From NCBI GenBank assembly GCA_018806915.1, contig JAGKQI010000100.1, positions 806,001-870,000 of the forward strand: a DNA stretch of 64,000 nt. Reading direction: 5' to 3'. Made by a program: the position numbers and the translations under genes. Within the stretch, counting starts at the first letter, position 1. Every line of letters begins with the position of its first letter. Under the pieces are notes generated by a model. The model saw only the letters and a program-made list of their open reading frames with translations. It was not told the DNA's origin and did no database searches. This DNA comes from Phytophthora colocasiae (taxonomy: Eukaryota > Oomycota > Peronosporomycetes > Peronosporales > Peronosporaceae). This document shows, piece after piece, positions 31,090-42,800 of the stretch.

Positions 31090-33103
31090 TTGTCAAGGCC
31101 TGTCACCGGCAACTTTCCGATAAAAGAAATCTCTCAACGAGAGTGCGCGGGTGCGCTGGCTCAACGAGCACATTCTTCAATTCTCCCCAGCGGGCCAACC
31201 GCTCCTGAGGTGTCCAGTGACCAGGCGTCTACGCCCCAGCGCCTCAGCGCTTTCCGGTCTGAGCCCTCGGCTCCTCTCACGCTCTCCGATTCGGAGTATT
31301 TCGCGGCGTCTCGCCTTCGCTACGGAGCGATGTTCAAGGCCAGCCCGACGTCAAGTGGTAGCGGTGGCTCACCCTTCGAGTACACGACAGCGTCGCCGAC
31401 GCGCGACCCACGTCGCTCTCCTACAGAGGAAGGCGAGGTCGAAGTGGACTACGAGGAGTCCGAACAGGGCGATGCCCATGCGTCTCCTGCTCCTGCGAGC
31501 CCTCGGACGACCCGATCTGAGCTGCGCTCTCCACGCGATCCGCGTCGGTACTCAATTCCTCGGCAGCTGCGGCAGCCCAATCCGTTCCCGGAGGGACCTT
31601 CGAGCCTCGTGCTCAACGCGTTGCGCAACGCACCACCGCTTCCTGCTCGCGATGAGCCAGAGTCACTCAAGGGAGTCGAAGACGCGATCACCAACCCTCT
31701 GGATGAGGCACAGGAGGCTTCCCTGAGCGGTGCTCCAGAGTCACGTCGACCGGTCCAACGGGACATCGTGGGGACTTCGTCGCGGCGCGACTACGGCTTC
31801 GAGCCTCGCGACCCTGCCGAGCAGGTGAAGCAGTTGATGGCGCAGCCAAACCTGCATGGTTACGCCATAGGCAATCCTCCACGTACGGTGGCTGAGACTC
31901 AGCAGCGACAGGGGCTCCATGAGCGTTTCCTGACCCCGCAGGTGTGCACACTCGCCGAGTATCGGCAACGCTTAGATAAGCAACGGCGACGGGAGTCTGT
32001 GCCTCAGATGAGGACTTATCCACTCCTGCTCCAAACCGGAGAGACCACCCGGGACTACATGGTCCATGTGGCCACCTGGGCCGAGGCTTCACGGAAGCTC
32101 GCGTCGTTTGACCGGCTCATGGAGAGCTGCGCCGAGGTGGACGTCCGCCTCGCCCGAGGTCTACTCTTCCAGTACGCGAAGATACGCGTGCGGCCCGGCC
32201 GCTTTCCTCGTCACACGACGGCAGTGGCTCCCGCCTCTCAGGCCACTATCCCTGCTTCGCAGGATGCTCCTTCAGTCTCCGAGGGAGACTCGCTGGCTGT
32301 GCCAGCCACGGACCAGAGCCTGAGCTCGGCTGCTAGTCCGTCAGCTTCTCACACTAGTGGTGAGAAGCGGGTGTCGACCGAGTGGTCGACCTCGAGCCCT
32401 TCGGGCGCCCCCGATCTTCGCGATCAAAAGCGTCCACGACGTCAGGGCAGTCCTGCCTCAGGGACCCTTCAAACTCCACGAGTTTTGGGAATGAGGATAT
32501 CCACGCCACTTCACCAGATACTGGTTTTGACTACGGTGGCGACGCCGCGCCATCAGGCGCTCCACGTGGTAGTGGGGAGTCCCCTGCTCATCGAGCAACG
32601 GCGGAGGAGGCCGATTCGCTGCGGAACGCCGTACTCGATGAGTGTGACGAGCGCTATTTGTCGCATCGCGCCTGGTACCAACTCGATCACTCGATCGGTA
32701 CTCTCCGAGTCAGACTCAGTCCCTTCAAGGGAACGTCGAGAGTGTTTGGCATTCGCATGCCCGTCTCGCTCATGACATGGAGGAGATTGAAAGCCGGATG
32801 GCTTGGCTCGAAGGTCCTCAGTCCCTGACTGCTCGCCTGCACCAGCAGGAGCTTCAGCTCGCTGAGTTGCGAGGTCAGGTGACGTTGCTGCTGCAGATGA
32901 CGCAGCCTGGGCACGTGTCGTCGGTGCCAGCGCCTCCGCGCTCACCCCGCGGGGTCCCGATATGGCTTAAGCAAGCCGACGTAGAACACCGGGTGTGTTC
33001 GCATCCGCTTTGGCAAGTCAAGCGTGTATGCCAGGCCCTTCTTGGCCACGACCGTAAATGGTCCGATGAAACGCGGACGCAATTTCGTCTTAAAGACATT
33101 TGA
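31090..33103 (+). CDS. Antisense ORF of Gypsy-3 (561 aa plus shifted tail)
   Basis: Starts 57 bp from the inner LTR edge on the strand opposite to gag-pol. The main frame 31090-32775 is Ser/Pro/Arg-rich (DPRRSPTEEGEVEVDYEESE) with a more folded part near residues 255-370 (YMVHVATWAEASRKLASFDR). Coding-like sequence shifts frame near 32,455 (DECDERYLSHRAWYQLDH) and again near 32,775, where IESRMAWLEG and LHQQELQLAELRGQVTLLLQ suggest a coiled coil. The last part overlaps the integrase C-terminus on the other strand. No family recognised. A minus frame at 32553-32945 competes for part of this stretch. Confidence 0.55.
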
Positions 33104-33260
33104 CACTGCATGTGTAGGTAGGTTCTTAGCGTTTAATAAAACCTGGTCACCGACCTTAAATTCCCATACATTGCTTCTACCTTTTGTATCCGCTTGTTCC
33201 TTCTGAACGTCTTGGCTTTCAGCCATCGCGTCACGTACACGGCGTAATACGCTCCAATCT
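32942..33260 (-). pseudogene. Gypsy-3 integrase C-terminal domain
   Basis: Separate frame after the integrase core: RDAMAESQDVQKEQADTKGR, FKVGDQVLLNAKNL, LRPRFIGPFTVV and HPVFYVGLLKPYRDP, the GPF/GPY module typical of Ty3/Gypsy integrases. A one-base frame change near 33,245 disconnects it from the core. Unlike Gypsy-2, no chromodomain follows. Confidence 0.85.
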
Positions 33261-35600
33261 CACCGAGAGGAAGTCATCGACTTGTTTACGCACAGCAGAA
33301 GGGCTGATATCAGCAAGCTCGGAGTCGAGCGACGGCACAGCCTCTCCCCCACCAAGCCCAAGGCTACCGCGTGGCGGAGTGAGCGGAACGCGCGGGTGCG
33401 CAAGGCCGTTCACGTAGAACGGGGTGAAGCCTGTCGAGGCATGCACCGCATTGTTCATGGAGAACTCAACGAGAGGGAGCATAGCGCTCCAACGCTTCGG
33501 CGTTTCAGCGCATACGCTGCGGAGGATGTCCTCCAGAACGCGGTTCACGCGTTCGGTCTGACCGTCGGTCTGCGGATGGTCCGCCGTGGACATGTCCAGT
33601 CGAGTGCCCAGCACCTTGAAGACGGACGTCCAGAAGTGACCCGTGAAACGGGGATCTCGATCCGAGACAATGGTCTCAGGCAGCCCATGCTGGCGGAAGA
33701 CCCGATCGATGAAGATCGTCGCTGTACCAGCACCATCGACGGTGTCCGGCACAGCCGCTAGATGAGCCATCTTGCTCAGACGGTCAACAAAGACCACCAC
33801 GCCCGTGTTGCCTGCCGAGTCCTTCGGCAGGCCAAACACAAAGTCCATACTTATGGACTGCCAACACCCAGAGGGTACAGGTAAGCTCGCCAAAGGCGCA
33901 GCCGCATGCGGCGAGGGTTTAACCCGCTGACACGTCTCGCACGTGCGCACATATGTGCTGACCCACTTGTACATCTTCGGCCACCAGTACATGGAGCTCA
34001 CCGAGCCGTACGTCTTCTCGCGACCGAGGTGGCCGCCTGTGGGTGTGTCGTGAGCCTCATAGAGGATACGGTACTTCAGATCCTCATCGTGAGGAACTAC
34101 CACTCGTGGTGGGTCATCCTGACCCGTGCTGTAGTACAGCAGACCGCCTTCCAGGCTGTAGCGTTGGAGTCTCGCCTTTAGGCGTCGTGACAGAGTCACC
34201 TTTGAGTCTTCAAACTCATCGCTCCCCAGAGCTTGGAGCAACGCGACACAAGAGTCGTCCTGAGCGTACGCTGCTCGAACCATGTCCGTCACGGACGACG
34301 TCACCGAGGTGACATGAGATAACTCATAGTCCGGGCGACGTGATAACGCGTCAGCGAGGACGTTCTGCCTGCCAGGCTTGTACTTCACCTCGAAGTTATA
34401 CTCCGCAAAGAAGGAGAGCCATCGGGCCATCCTCTGCGAGAGGTGAGGCGACTGCGTCGCTGTGCGTAGTGACGCATGATCCGTGTAGATCACAAACGGC
34501 TTGGAGCCGAGCAGGTGAACCCTGAATTTGACGAGAGCGTACTTCATCGCAAGTAGCTCCTTGTCATGAACTGGATAGTTCTTCTCAGCAGCCTTGAGCT
34601 GTCGCGACTCAAACGCAATGACGCGTTCGCGCCCTTCGGCGTCCGCTTGTAGCAAAGCACTGCCGATGGCAAAGTCAGAGGCGTCACAGACGACAATAAA
34701 CGGACGAGCGGGGTCTGGCAGCGCCAGTATCGGTGCCTGAAGCAGGCTATCCTTGATACAAGTGAACGCATTCTCGTGCTCGGCACGCCATACCCACTCG
34801 GCATCCTTCTTAAGGAGATCCGTCAGTGGCCGAGCCAACTCAGCGTAGTTCTCGCTGTACTTGTGCAAGTAGTTGGCCAAACCCAGCCACTTACGCAAGT
34901 CCTTCTGGTTCAAGGGAACCGGCCAATCCACAATGGCCTTGACCTTTGCTGGATCAGCACGAAGGCCATGCTTCCCAATGAAGCACCCTAGGAAGGGGAT
35001 TTCTTCCGCGCCAAAGACGCACTTGTCTGCGTTGGCGTACAGCTTGTTCGTGCGCATGCACTCGAGCACAGCTCTCACGTGTTCCACGTGCACCTCAACG
35101 TCAGTCTTGCCGTGTTCGGCCTGACTGTGGACGAACACGTCGTCAAAGTACGTTTGTGCGAATGCCCGTAGGGGCCTGAACAGCTGCGTCACTAGACGAT
35201 TGAACGTTGCGGGCGCGTTCGAGAGCCCTTGGGGCATGACGAGCCACTCCCAGAGCATACCGCTCGGGGTGCTCACCGCTGTAAGCGGAATATCACTGGC
35301 TCGCATGAGCAGCTGATAGTACCCATCGACTAAGTCGAGTGCACTGTACATGGTGCAACCCACCATGTTGTTCTGAAGAACATCCTTCCTAGGAATCGGC
35401 GTCTGCGCCGGAATCGTGGCAGTGTTGAGCTTGTTAAAAGCGTGAACGATACGCCACTTGCCATTCGGCTTTCTGACACAGAACGTTGGCGCAGAATGCG
35501 GAGACTTGCTCTCGCGCACGAGACCCGCCGCGTGCTTCGCACGGAAGAAGGCGTCAATGACGTCGCATTGCTCTTTAGGAAGAGGCCACTGTCGGGTCAC
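33231..35600 (-). CDS. Gypsy-3 Pol: reverse transcriptase, RNase H, integrase core
   Basis: 789 codons. RT begins PLPKEQCDVIDAFF, with WRIVHAFNKLNT, SALDLVDGYYQLLM, WLVMPQGLSNAPATFNRL and a YFDD catalytic box (TYFDDVFVHS). RNase H has RPFIVVCDASDFAIGSALLQ and YTDHASLR. Integrase has HHCC (HDTPTGGHLG ... CETCQRVK), Asp in SMDFVFGLP, Asp in VSDRDPRFTG and Glu in DGQTERVNRV. It copies element RNA to DNA and inserts it. The start of RT lies in the next frame 5' of 35600; the protease frame ends at 35621. Confidence 0.95.
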   Translation of the reverse strand: MTRQWPLPKEQCDVIDAFFRAKHAAGLVRESKSPHSAPTFCVRKPNGKWRIVHAFNKLNTATIPAQTPIPRKDVLQNNMVGCTMYSALDLVDGYYQLLMRASDIPLTAVSTPSGMLWEWLVMPQGLSNAPATFNRLVTQLFRPLRAFAQTYFDDVFVHSQAEHGKTDVEVHVEHVRAVLECMRTNKLYANADKCVFGAEEIPFLGCFIGKHGLRADPAKVKAIVDWPVPLNQKDLRKWLGLANYLHKYSENYAELARPLTDLLKKDAEWVWRAEHENAFTCIKDSLLQAPILALPDPARPFIVVCDASDFAIGSALLQADAEGRERVIAFESRQLKAAEKNYPVHDKELLAMKYALVKFRVHLLGSKPFVIYTDHASLRTATQSPHLSQRMARWLSFFAEYNFEVKYKPGRQNVLADALSRRPDYELSHVTSVTSSVTDMVRAAYAQDDSCVALLQALGSDEFEDSKVTLSRRLKARLQRYSLEGGLLYYSTGQDDPPRVVVPHDEDLKYRILYEAHDTPTGGHLGREKTYGSVSSMYWWPKMYKWVSTYVRTCETCQRVKPSPHAAAPLASLPVPSGCWQSISMDFVFGLPKDSAGNTGVVVFVDRLSKMAHLAAVPDTVDGAGTATIFIDRVFRQHGLPETIVSDRDPRFTGHFWTSVFKVLGTRLDMSTADHPQTDGQTERVNRVLEDILRSVCAETPKRWSAMLPLVEFSMNNAVHASTGFTPFYVNGLAHPRVPLTPPRGSLGLGGGEAVPSLDSELADISPSAVRKQVDDFLSVRLERITPCT

Positions 35601-35620
35601 GCAGTACTTAGTTCCGGGAA

Positions 35621-36943
35621 CTAAGTCGATCTCATGACGAACGCCTCGGTCGGGAGGCAGGCCACCTCGGCGAATTCGCCAGCCTTCAAGGCATCGCCAA
35701 AGTCGGCGAAGGACATCTCTTCTAGCTCAAGGAGCTTGTCAACACTTGGCAAGTCGTCCAGCAGGACACTGCCTTCGGCACTACCGCCCACTCCATCAAC
35801 CAGAGTGTATAGCTGCCCACAGCCCTCCGGTGCGTCGGCACTTGACGTCACGGATGACTCAGACGCAGAGCGTCTCGCCCGAAGGGCCTTACGACGTCTT
35901 CGCCTAGCCGAAGATCGTCTACTCGACGGAGTACGTGCCGTCGCACAAGTTTCGGCCTCTCTCGGCCCAGTGTCAGGGACACTCAGCGATCCACTCGGTC
36001 GACGACCGATGCCGCTCAGCGGAGTACGTGCCGCTGCACAATCAATGACCGTAACAGGTCCAGTGTCAGAGACACTCAGCGATCGACTTGGTCCACGACC
36101 AGTATCACTCGACGGAGTACGTGCCGCCCCACAGTTCACGGCCTGGTAAGGCCCGATGCCATCGGCATCCAGTGACGGTCCATGACCGGCGTCACTCGGG
36201 TTACGTGAGCTTTGCCCACACGTTGACTCACTGCCAACCAGCGCTATGCGCTCAACAGGGCTGCGATCCTCGCACTCGGTGCTGTCCACTAACTCGGACA
36301 CACCGACTTCCAGCATCATTGCCGACTCGGCTCGATGCTCGCGCCAATAGCGCTTCTGCTTCCTAGCAGAGGTGGGTTCATGACTCGCCAAAGCTCCACT
36401 AGGAGAGAAGTGCGTAGCACCTAAGGTCTTCGACCTCCAGTCGATCCATGGCTCGTGGCGCTCCAGCCACGCCATACCAAGGATGAGGTCGTACCTCGAA
36501 TCCAGGTCCAAGACCAAGCAGCGTTCCACGCTGTCGAAGTCCAGGAACTTCAGCCGTAGGTCCATCGGGACCTTGGCTGCCGTGACACGGACGCCCGTCG
36601 CTAGACGGACAGTGACGGTGTCACCTCTTCGCGCTCGAAGCGCCTCAGCATATTGCTGACTACCCTCAACGGTGGAGCGTCTGACGTAGTTGCCAGACGC
36701 TCCTGAATCGATCAACACGATCCACGGCTTCTCGAAGCCCTTCACGTCCACATGGACGACCAGCAAGCCCTGCTTGCTCACACGTTCCGTGTTCAAGAGC
36801 ACGGAGCTCTTCGGGGCTGAGCCCCAGTGCCTCTCACGCACTGCAGAACTCAGTTCTTCCCAGTAGACCGCCCCGCGTCTACTGGGAGCCGTCGTTTCCC
36901 TGGGCAGAGCCCAAAGCGGGACCCGCGACAGGGTTGCGGCCAT
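35621..36943 (-). CDS. Gypsy-3 protease region
   Basis: 440 codons. The aspartic protease motif is VLIDSGASGNYVRRS, about 80 residues in, with a hydrophobic second half (DLILGMAWLERHEPWIDW). A long Ser/Thr-rich linker contains three imperfect repeats of about 20-25 residues near residues 260-335 (such as ARTPSSDTGRGPS, ARTPLSGIGRRPS). It overlaps the knuckle frame by 65 bp and changes frame before the RT near 35,640, where the other frame reads HEIDLVPGTKYCVTRQWPL. Confidence 0.85.
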   Translation of the reverse strand: MAATLSRVPLWALPRETTAPSRRGAVYWEELSSAVRERHWGSAPKSSVLLNTERVSKQGLLVVHVDVKGFEKPWIVLIDSGASGNYVRRSTVEGSQQYAEALRARRGDTVTVRLATGVRVTAAKVPMDLRLKFLDFDSVERCLVLDLDSRYDLILGMAWLERHEPWIDWRSKTLGATHFSPSGALASHEPTSARKQKRYWREHRAESAMMLEVGVSELVDSTECEDRSPVERIALVGSESTCGQSSRNPSDAGHGPSLDADGIGPYQAVNCGAARTPSSDTGRGPSRSLSVSDTGPVTVIDCAAARTPLSGIGRRPSGSLSVPDTGPREAETCATARTPSSRRSSARRRRRKALRARRSASESSVTSSADAPEGCGQLYTLVDGVGGSAEGSVLLDDLPSVDKLLELEEMSFADFGDALKAGEFAEVACLPTEAFVMRST

Positions 36944-37085
36944 TCTGGCCGGCGCGCTCTTTGCGCAGAGGGCAGTTGGGCCTCAGGTGTGTGGGACTAC
37001 CACACGTGTAGCACCGACGAGTGCTCATACGCTGCACCGCAGCTCGTAGCTCGGCTACTTCATCTTCAGCATAGCTGAGGTCCAT
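36879..37085 (-). pseudogene. Gypsy-3 Gag nucleocapsid (zinc knuckle)
   Basis: CYTCGSPTHLRPNC is a C-x2-C-x4-H-x4-C knuckle, preceded by [19 protein letters not shown], the usual Gag spacer. It belongs C-terminal to the capsid ORF but in the next frame; a one-base change near the GGGG run at about 37,095 explains this. Confidence 0.85.
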
Positions 37086-37855
37086 GGGTTCGGGTCCCCG
37101 GACCCTGTGCTATTAGCACCGACCCTCGACAACTTAAAGTTGTGTTCAGCATTCAATGCCACGCTAACAGCGTCCTCGAAGGTGCGAGGATTCTGACGGA
37201 ATGCCTCCGTCCTGGCCACGCCAGCTCTCAGACCTTCCATGAAGATAGTCACAGTGACCACCTCAGGTAGAGGATCGGCAGCCATGCCGGCAATGAGCGT
37301 GCGCAGCTCTTGGACATAGTCCACCAGGTCCTTCTTGCCCTGTCGGCAAGCGAGGAAGCGTGACCGCACGCGATACGCCTGGTTAGGTGGAGCAAATACT
37401 TGCGTAAGTTTGGCCTTAAGCTCACCCCAAGTGGGGAAGGCCATTTCTACCGACGTCCCAGACGTCAAGGCCCATTCTCGTGCTCGACCTTCGAGCTTAG
37501 AGATGGCGAACGCCACGCGTTGGCCTTCCAACTGGAGCATAGCGGCCCCCATGGCCATCTCGACCTCTCGGGTCCACAATAGGAGGTTCTCTCCTTCGTG
37601 CCCGTGAAAGGTCTTCACGCTGAGCGTGACGGGCTTAGCTCTCGGAGCGGGATTAACTCCTTTTACATTCCGCTGAATGTGCTCAACGAGAGCGTTCTCG
37701 TACGAGGCAAATGCCTCCAGGCGCGCGTTGACGGCCTCCGGCCCTTGAGACGCAAGGTGCGCCATACCTTCAGGGCCCAGCAAGGACGTAAGCTTGTTAA
37801 GCGTGTCCCGCTGACTCGGAGTCAAGTGAGCGTATGCTTCTGGCTCCATTCTCAC
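37055..37855 (-). CDS. Gypsy-3 Gag capsid
   Basis: 266 codons. The capsid region includes [31 protein letters not shown], and [20 protein letters not shown], the retrotransposon Gag pattern. It would form the particle shell. The natural C-terminus with the knuckle is lost by a frame change; this frame stops at 37055. Confidence 0.9.
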   Translation of the reverse strand: MRMEPEAYAHLTPSQRDTLNKLTSLLGPEGMAHLASQGPEAVNARLEAFASYENALVEHIQRNVKGVNPAPRAKPVTLSVKTFHGHEGENLLLWTREVEMAMGAAMLQLEGQRVAFAISKLEGRAREWALTSGTSVEMAFPTWGELKAKLTQVFAPPNQAYRVRSRFLACRQGKKDLVDYVQELRTLIAGMAADPLPEVVTVTIFMEGLRAGVARTEAFRQNPRTFEDAVSVALNAEHNFKLSRVGANSTGSGDPNPWTSAMLKMK

Positions 37856-37889
37856 AGAGAAACAGTCTTCAACTCAGGAGTTGGATTGA

Positions 37890-37904
37890 CTACAAGTGCT
37901 ACCA
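37890..37904 (-). other. Gypsy-3 primer-binding site
   Basis: Minus-strand TGGTAGCACTTGTAG begins two bases inside the 5' LTR. The TGG start fits a tRNA CCA end, and the first eight bases fit an initiator-methionine type (TGGTAGCA). Confidence 0.75.
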
Positions 37905-37906
37905 GA

Positions 37907-38318
37907 TGCAGCGGGGCTGCGTAGGTGTGCACGGCACAGAGGAAGTTGGGTTGACTCGTAGAGTCCTGCTTGCAAGGCACTAGCCTTCGGTTCTATACAA
38001 GAACCAAGTAGTCCACTAAATACGGGACTCTCACAATCAGTGTCCCTATAATAAAGGAACTAACACTAATTATGTAAAATGCAAACTGATTTTTATTTAT
38101 TTTATTGCCCTAATCCTGAATGTAACGGATTTAGTATCTAACATACTAAATCCTAATCAAATGTAATGTGTGGCTCTGAGCTAACAGCCAGCAACTGGCT
38201 ACATGTGTGACGTGTGAGAAACACTATGTGTTGTACACGGATCTGTGACTTGTGACCTGGATGGTGTATACCACACCTATTGTAGCCAAGGCGCGCAGCG
38301 CCGTGTAACCCCGTTACA
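37907..38318 (-). repeat. Gypsy-3 5' LTR
   Basis: 412 bp, twin of 30622-31033; followed by GTTCG at 38319-38323. Confidence 0.95.
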
Positions 38319-39755
38319 GTTCGGGAGTCGGAATCTCTGGGAACCAAGATGGTTTCCAGGAAGTCGGCGGTCGAAAAGAGGTTAATATACCAGAGAAAGT
38401 CTGAAATCGGTGTCTGAATATCACAAATCCAGAACCGAGATACCTGACCTTCAGAGATAAACAACCAATACACAGAGTTCGAAAATATACAAATATATAC
38501 AGCCGTTCTTATTCTTTCTAGGCCCTTGAACGGTGGGCTAACACTCCAGGTCAACTAGGGACTCGCTACCAGACACCTGGTCTGTCTGGTATCCCTTTAC
38601 GTTCGCGCACCACCCTCTAGTATAGAGGGAAAATATGAACCAATACAATCGGCTATATATAACAGTCTACCTTGCACTCTGAAAACGACTGTCTAGTTTC
38701 CAGAGCCTGTCCAAACGAGCAATATGAAATGGGCTACCGCTAGAGACAAAACAAACGACCCAACTAGGATATGGAATAGGCGGGTCCTTTCAGGTCTCTA
38801 CGTTACCTGATCTCCACCTAAGGGGATTGAATTTGGTGGAGATCACACGACGTACGTGATGACGCAGTGGCTTGGATACCTCTCAAGCGGACTTGTACAG
38901 TAGCAAGCAAATTGAACTCTGTTTATCGTTTATCTTCCTCATAACTATCATATATGGTAACTCTCTTCTTCTTGTCGTCTTTTGCGTCCTTTATGCAGTC
39001 AGTCTTCATATCTCAGGTACTCTTGGTCTTTGTATACATCTGGTATTTTGACTTGGTCTCAGTATGCAGTCTGTGCAGCCGATCTCGATGGGTTGACAGG
39101 TAGAGACGTCATTACGGGGGATGTGCAGGTCAGTAATCACTTGAATGCGTGACTTGAACTTGGGTTCACTTGGTTTCAGTATGGTCTTGGATCTTCGGTG
39201 GTTTCAACATCTGGTATCCTGGTTTTCAGAGTCTGATGTCACTTGCTTTTCAGAGTCTTAGTCACTCAGAGTTAGAGATACCAGAGTCTTGAGTACGAAA
39301 CCAGAGTACGGAGCACCAATGCTTCAACGTACATGAAGATCTTGAGGGTTGCGCGGGTGCGCGGCGTCCGGCGCGCGATACTTGGTCTTTGCGGGTATAT
39401 ATATTGTGAATCCTTGAACCATCCATCGTCGCGCTGGACGGTAACGGGATGAGGTCTCTCAGAGATACGTTCTTCTGAGAGACTTTCCGCCAGAACTTAA
39501 GCACTCATCGTCGGGGAAAGTCCGGTGACCAGACAGAGTGTAGTTGACCTTCAGAGTTGTGCACACTCTGAAGTACACTTCTGGTCCTTTGGGCCCCTTT
39601 ACAGTCAGGCGAAGGTTTATCCACAATCTTCCACAGATGTCGCACGGGTACGGCCACGTCCCAAAGTCCCTTTCGCTTATAACCCATAGTATAACCAATC
39701 ACATCATAACGTAATATCCACCTGTCGCTCGAAAATCGGAATTAACATCATGTCA
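38319..39755 (-). repeat. Gypsy-2 3' LTR, main fragment
   Basis: Matches 53778-55218. Includes the second GTTCG. Differences include a missing CTCT relative to the other LTR near 38,956. The minus-strand LTR start TGACATGATG is at 39755. Confidence 0.95.
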
Positions 39756-39767
39756 ACCGCCCCTCCT
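39756..39767 (-). other. Gypsy-2 polypurine tract
   Basis: AGGAGGGGCGGT on the minus strand, directly before the LTR start TGACATG. Confidence 0.85.
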
Positions 39768-39810
39768 GGTCACGATCCATCAGTGCGGAACTTACTCCAA
39801 GCTGTGTATC

Positions 39811-42800
39811 ATGGCCAGGCCTATCAAACATTCTGATAGACGGTTTTCAGAGCGTAGCGTAGCTGCAACTCTTTGCCAGTTGCCTGGTTTTCAGAGTCCC
39901 TGGTGTCTTGTCGCACAATCTGATTCTCTCAGACTCAGAAACTTGAACTTGACTCGCCCAACAGGCGATCATTTTCAAACCTCCGTCCTTTCGCTCATGA
40001 CTGAGGAAACAAACACTTCCCTGAGCTCAAACGCCCCAGCGAGTGGGGTGGCAGGCGACGCCACAGGCACTTGTCCTGCTTCGGCAACTGCCAGTATATC
40101 GCGGGGTGGAGATGTTGGTTCGGCCACGTCGCCAGGTGGCAGCCCTAGCGCCCCAGCCCATGTATCCAAGCCTACAGACCCACAGGTCGATGGCCCGATT
40201 GAGGACCTCCCTGGTGGTGACATGAACGCGGCCGGTTCTGGTGATCTCTCGCCACCAGTGGTCTCACGTGGGGAATCTCGCTCTGAATTCTCTGAGGGAA
40301 CTCCTGGGGTCTTCAGACCGCGAGCCTTTAGTGCCCCACGGCTTTTGTCCACGGAGGAGGTCGATCGGCTGTTTCGTCAGGGTCTGGTGACACCCACAGG
40401 AGACCAAGTCACGGCGTTGGGGGACTCTGATGTTCCCCAGAATTATGTCGCTCCCAACGTGAAACCGGAGGGACGTGCCTTTCTGGTGAGTACCCCGGCG
40501 CGAGCTGAGGACTTCAGAAGAGGGCGCCACATAGCGAATGCGTATGGGGGCCCCTGTGTACTCGTGGGTTATGAGGCACTCACTGATGAAGACCTCCGGG
40601 AGCTGGAGCGAGTGATCCCAAGCTTCGATCCCGACGAGGTTGTGTCTCCATGTGCCCAAACTCCGGATGTACGCACGCTAGATGCTCTGACGTCATCTGT
40701 GGATGTTCGCCGGGAACTGGGATCTCTGGTTTCTCACGTCTCCCCCACCCGACTTGCCGAGAAGGTTTTTCGGACGGCTGGATGCTTGAAACTCATGGCT
40801 GCTGCTCACCGCCGCCTTCGAGAACGTGTTGGTTCTCAGAACGGCGTCGCCTTGATCGATGCGGCCGCAGCGCGCTCCGAGTGTGAAGAAATCAAGCGCG
40901 AGTGGGTACTCCACTGCCAATACTGGAAACACGAGCTCAAGTGTGCTCAACAAGACGCCGGTGTGGTAGAAGAACGCAAGGCTTCGGAGATTCAGGACCT
41001 CAAGGCTCACTACCAGGACCAAGTGGAAGCTCTGAAGTCAGACAAGGCGGCTCTGAAGTCCCAAGTCGCTGATCTTCAAGCGCAGGTCTCGATTCTGAAG
41101 TCGCGTCCTGAGGTCAAGCCCACAGATCCGTGGGGATTCTCAGAGTTCTTACAAGAGAATTCTGAAATCTCTGGTAATTGGGATCGGCTTCATGACCTTC
41201 TGGTGTCATACCAAGAGGACACCATCGTCCCTGAAAACTGGACGACTATCATCAATGTGACAGCCTTGGACGCGCGGAAGAAGCCCGCTCCTGACTTCAA
41301 GAAACGGCTCTCTGAAGAACGAGCTCGTCAGGCTGCCGAGTAAGCTGCGAAGGATACCAGGGTTCTGGATCTCACCCGCCCAAGTGCTACGGCCTCGGAG
41401 TCCAAGAGCGAGAGCCCACGGTATCTGTCATACCCGCCGAAGTCCCAGGTTCTGAAATCATCTCCTAAGCGGCCGTTCAAGTGGGACCTCAAGAATTTGC
41501 AGCGTCGTCCTTCCGGACACAAGCCCGTCGAAGACTCGGTGCTTTCGGCGAATGCAGGTTCCAAGGTGGCAAAGTCTGAAGTGCACAAGAGGCTCCCTGG
41601 TGACGTGGTCTGGAAAGAAGTCCGCCCTGACCTCCGCCAAGCTCTGCTGTCAGGGATCAAGTATGATAAGGCCATGGAGTGGTTAGCGTCTGACAAGGAA
41701 GCTCACAGTCTCTTTAGCAGTCCGGTTCTCGTCCAGACGTTGGTGAGTCTGGTATTTTCCCGTCGTCTGGATTCCACTCCTTGGGCCAAATATGTCCCTG
41801 AGGTCTACTACCAGATGGCTGATGAGGTGGTGGATCGTCACATCTCGGCTGGTACTGAGCCTGCGGCCTGGGGTGACCTGGATGGTCACGTGAATTACCC
41901 GGAGAGTGACGTTGAGTCCACTGCCGATGACCCCAAGGACGACCCTGATTACAAAGAATTTGGTGTGGTCGAATCTGGAGACGAAGATGACGACGGGAGC
42001 TCAGATGACGGTGCGTCTGACGACAGCGATTCCGAGAGCGACAAGTCTGAAGACAAGAAGTCTCAAGATAAGAAGTCTGGGAGCAAGAAGTCTGGAGACA
42101 AGAAGTCTGATGACCACCCACGTCCTGGCTCCAAACGTCCCCGGGACTCTGATGACGACTCAGACTCTGACGATGGACCTATCATCCCCACCAAGAAGTC
42201 CAAGAGAAGTATCGCATCCGTGAAAGCCCATACCAGTCCCAAATCTCGCCCGAAATCCACCAGTGGAAGTGGGTCGAAGTCCAAGGGTTCTTCAGGGAAG
42301 GCACGTAGTCTGGTATCCAAGCCCTACAATTCTCTGACGGTCAAGGAGCTCCAGGTGGTGAAAACACCAGACTGTGAGGCATCCTCCTGGTTGTACTATG
42401 GCATCAGAGTACAGCGAGTGAGCTCCACTAGGACCACCACGGGCCAGACATTGGGTTTCCCAGACTACGAGGTACACAAGCACTCATGTGCCATCCTCAA
42501 GAAGCGCTGGGACTCTGAGCGGTACTGTGCGGTCATTCGCAAGAAGCGCGCCCCTTGGGAAGTTATGTTCGACAACAGATTCTCAGAATTTTACTTCCAC
42601 AAGCGGGACGAACTGGGACCCATGGTGTTGGCTGACGTAGAAGACATTGTGCGCAGCATGAAGAAGCACGCTCAAGCCTTCTGGGAACGAACGCATTGGG
42701 TGACCATGGATGTTGAGGCTGACGACAAGTCTGCGGAGCTTCACAAGTACCGGTCCATGCGTCGAGCCGCCATGATTCGTCAACACAACGCCCTCATCCG

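Larger units (their letters stand above)
30622..38318 (-). mobile_element. Gypsy-3: young Ty3/Gypsy retrotransposon nested in the Gypsy-2 LTR
   Basis: 7697 bp with two 412-bp LTRs that look identical by eye, TG...CA ends and a perfect 5-bp duplication. On the minus strand: PBS, gag with one knuckle, protease, RT, RNase H, integrase and a 10-cytosine polypurine tract complement. On the plus strand it carries an ORF between pol and the 3' LTR. Identical LTRs imply a recent insertion, yet gag-pol contains several frame changes. Confidence 0.95.

Noticed and set aside
32553..32945. 130-codon minus frame after the Gypsy-3 integrase tail
   Set aside because: Might be a C-terminal tail (VSAEALAPTTRAQAASS) but has no chromodomain and overlaps the coiled-coil part of the plus-strand ORF; undecided, so not called.
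37055..37100. Programmed frameshift in Gypsy-3 gag
   Set aside because: The knuckle lies in the -1 frame, but no X-XXY-YYZ heptamer is present and the GGGG run offers a simpler indel explanation.
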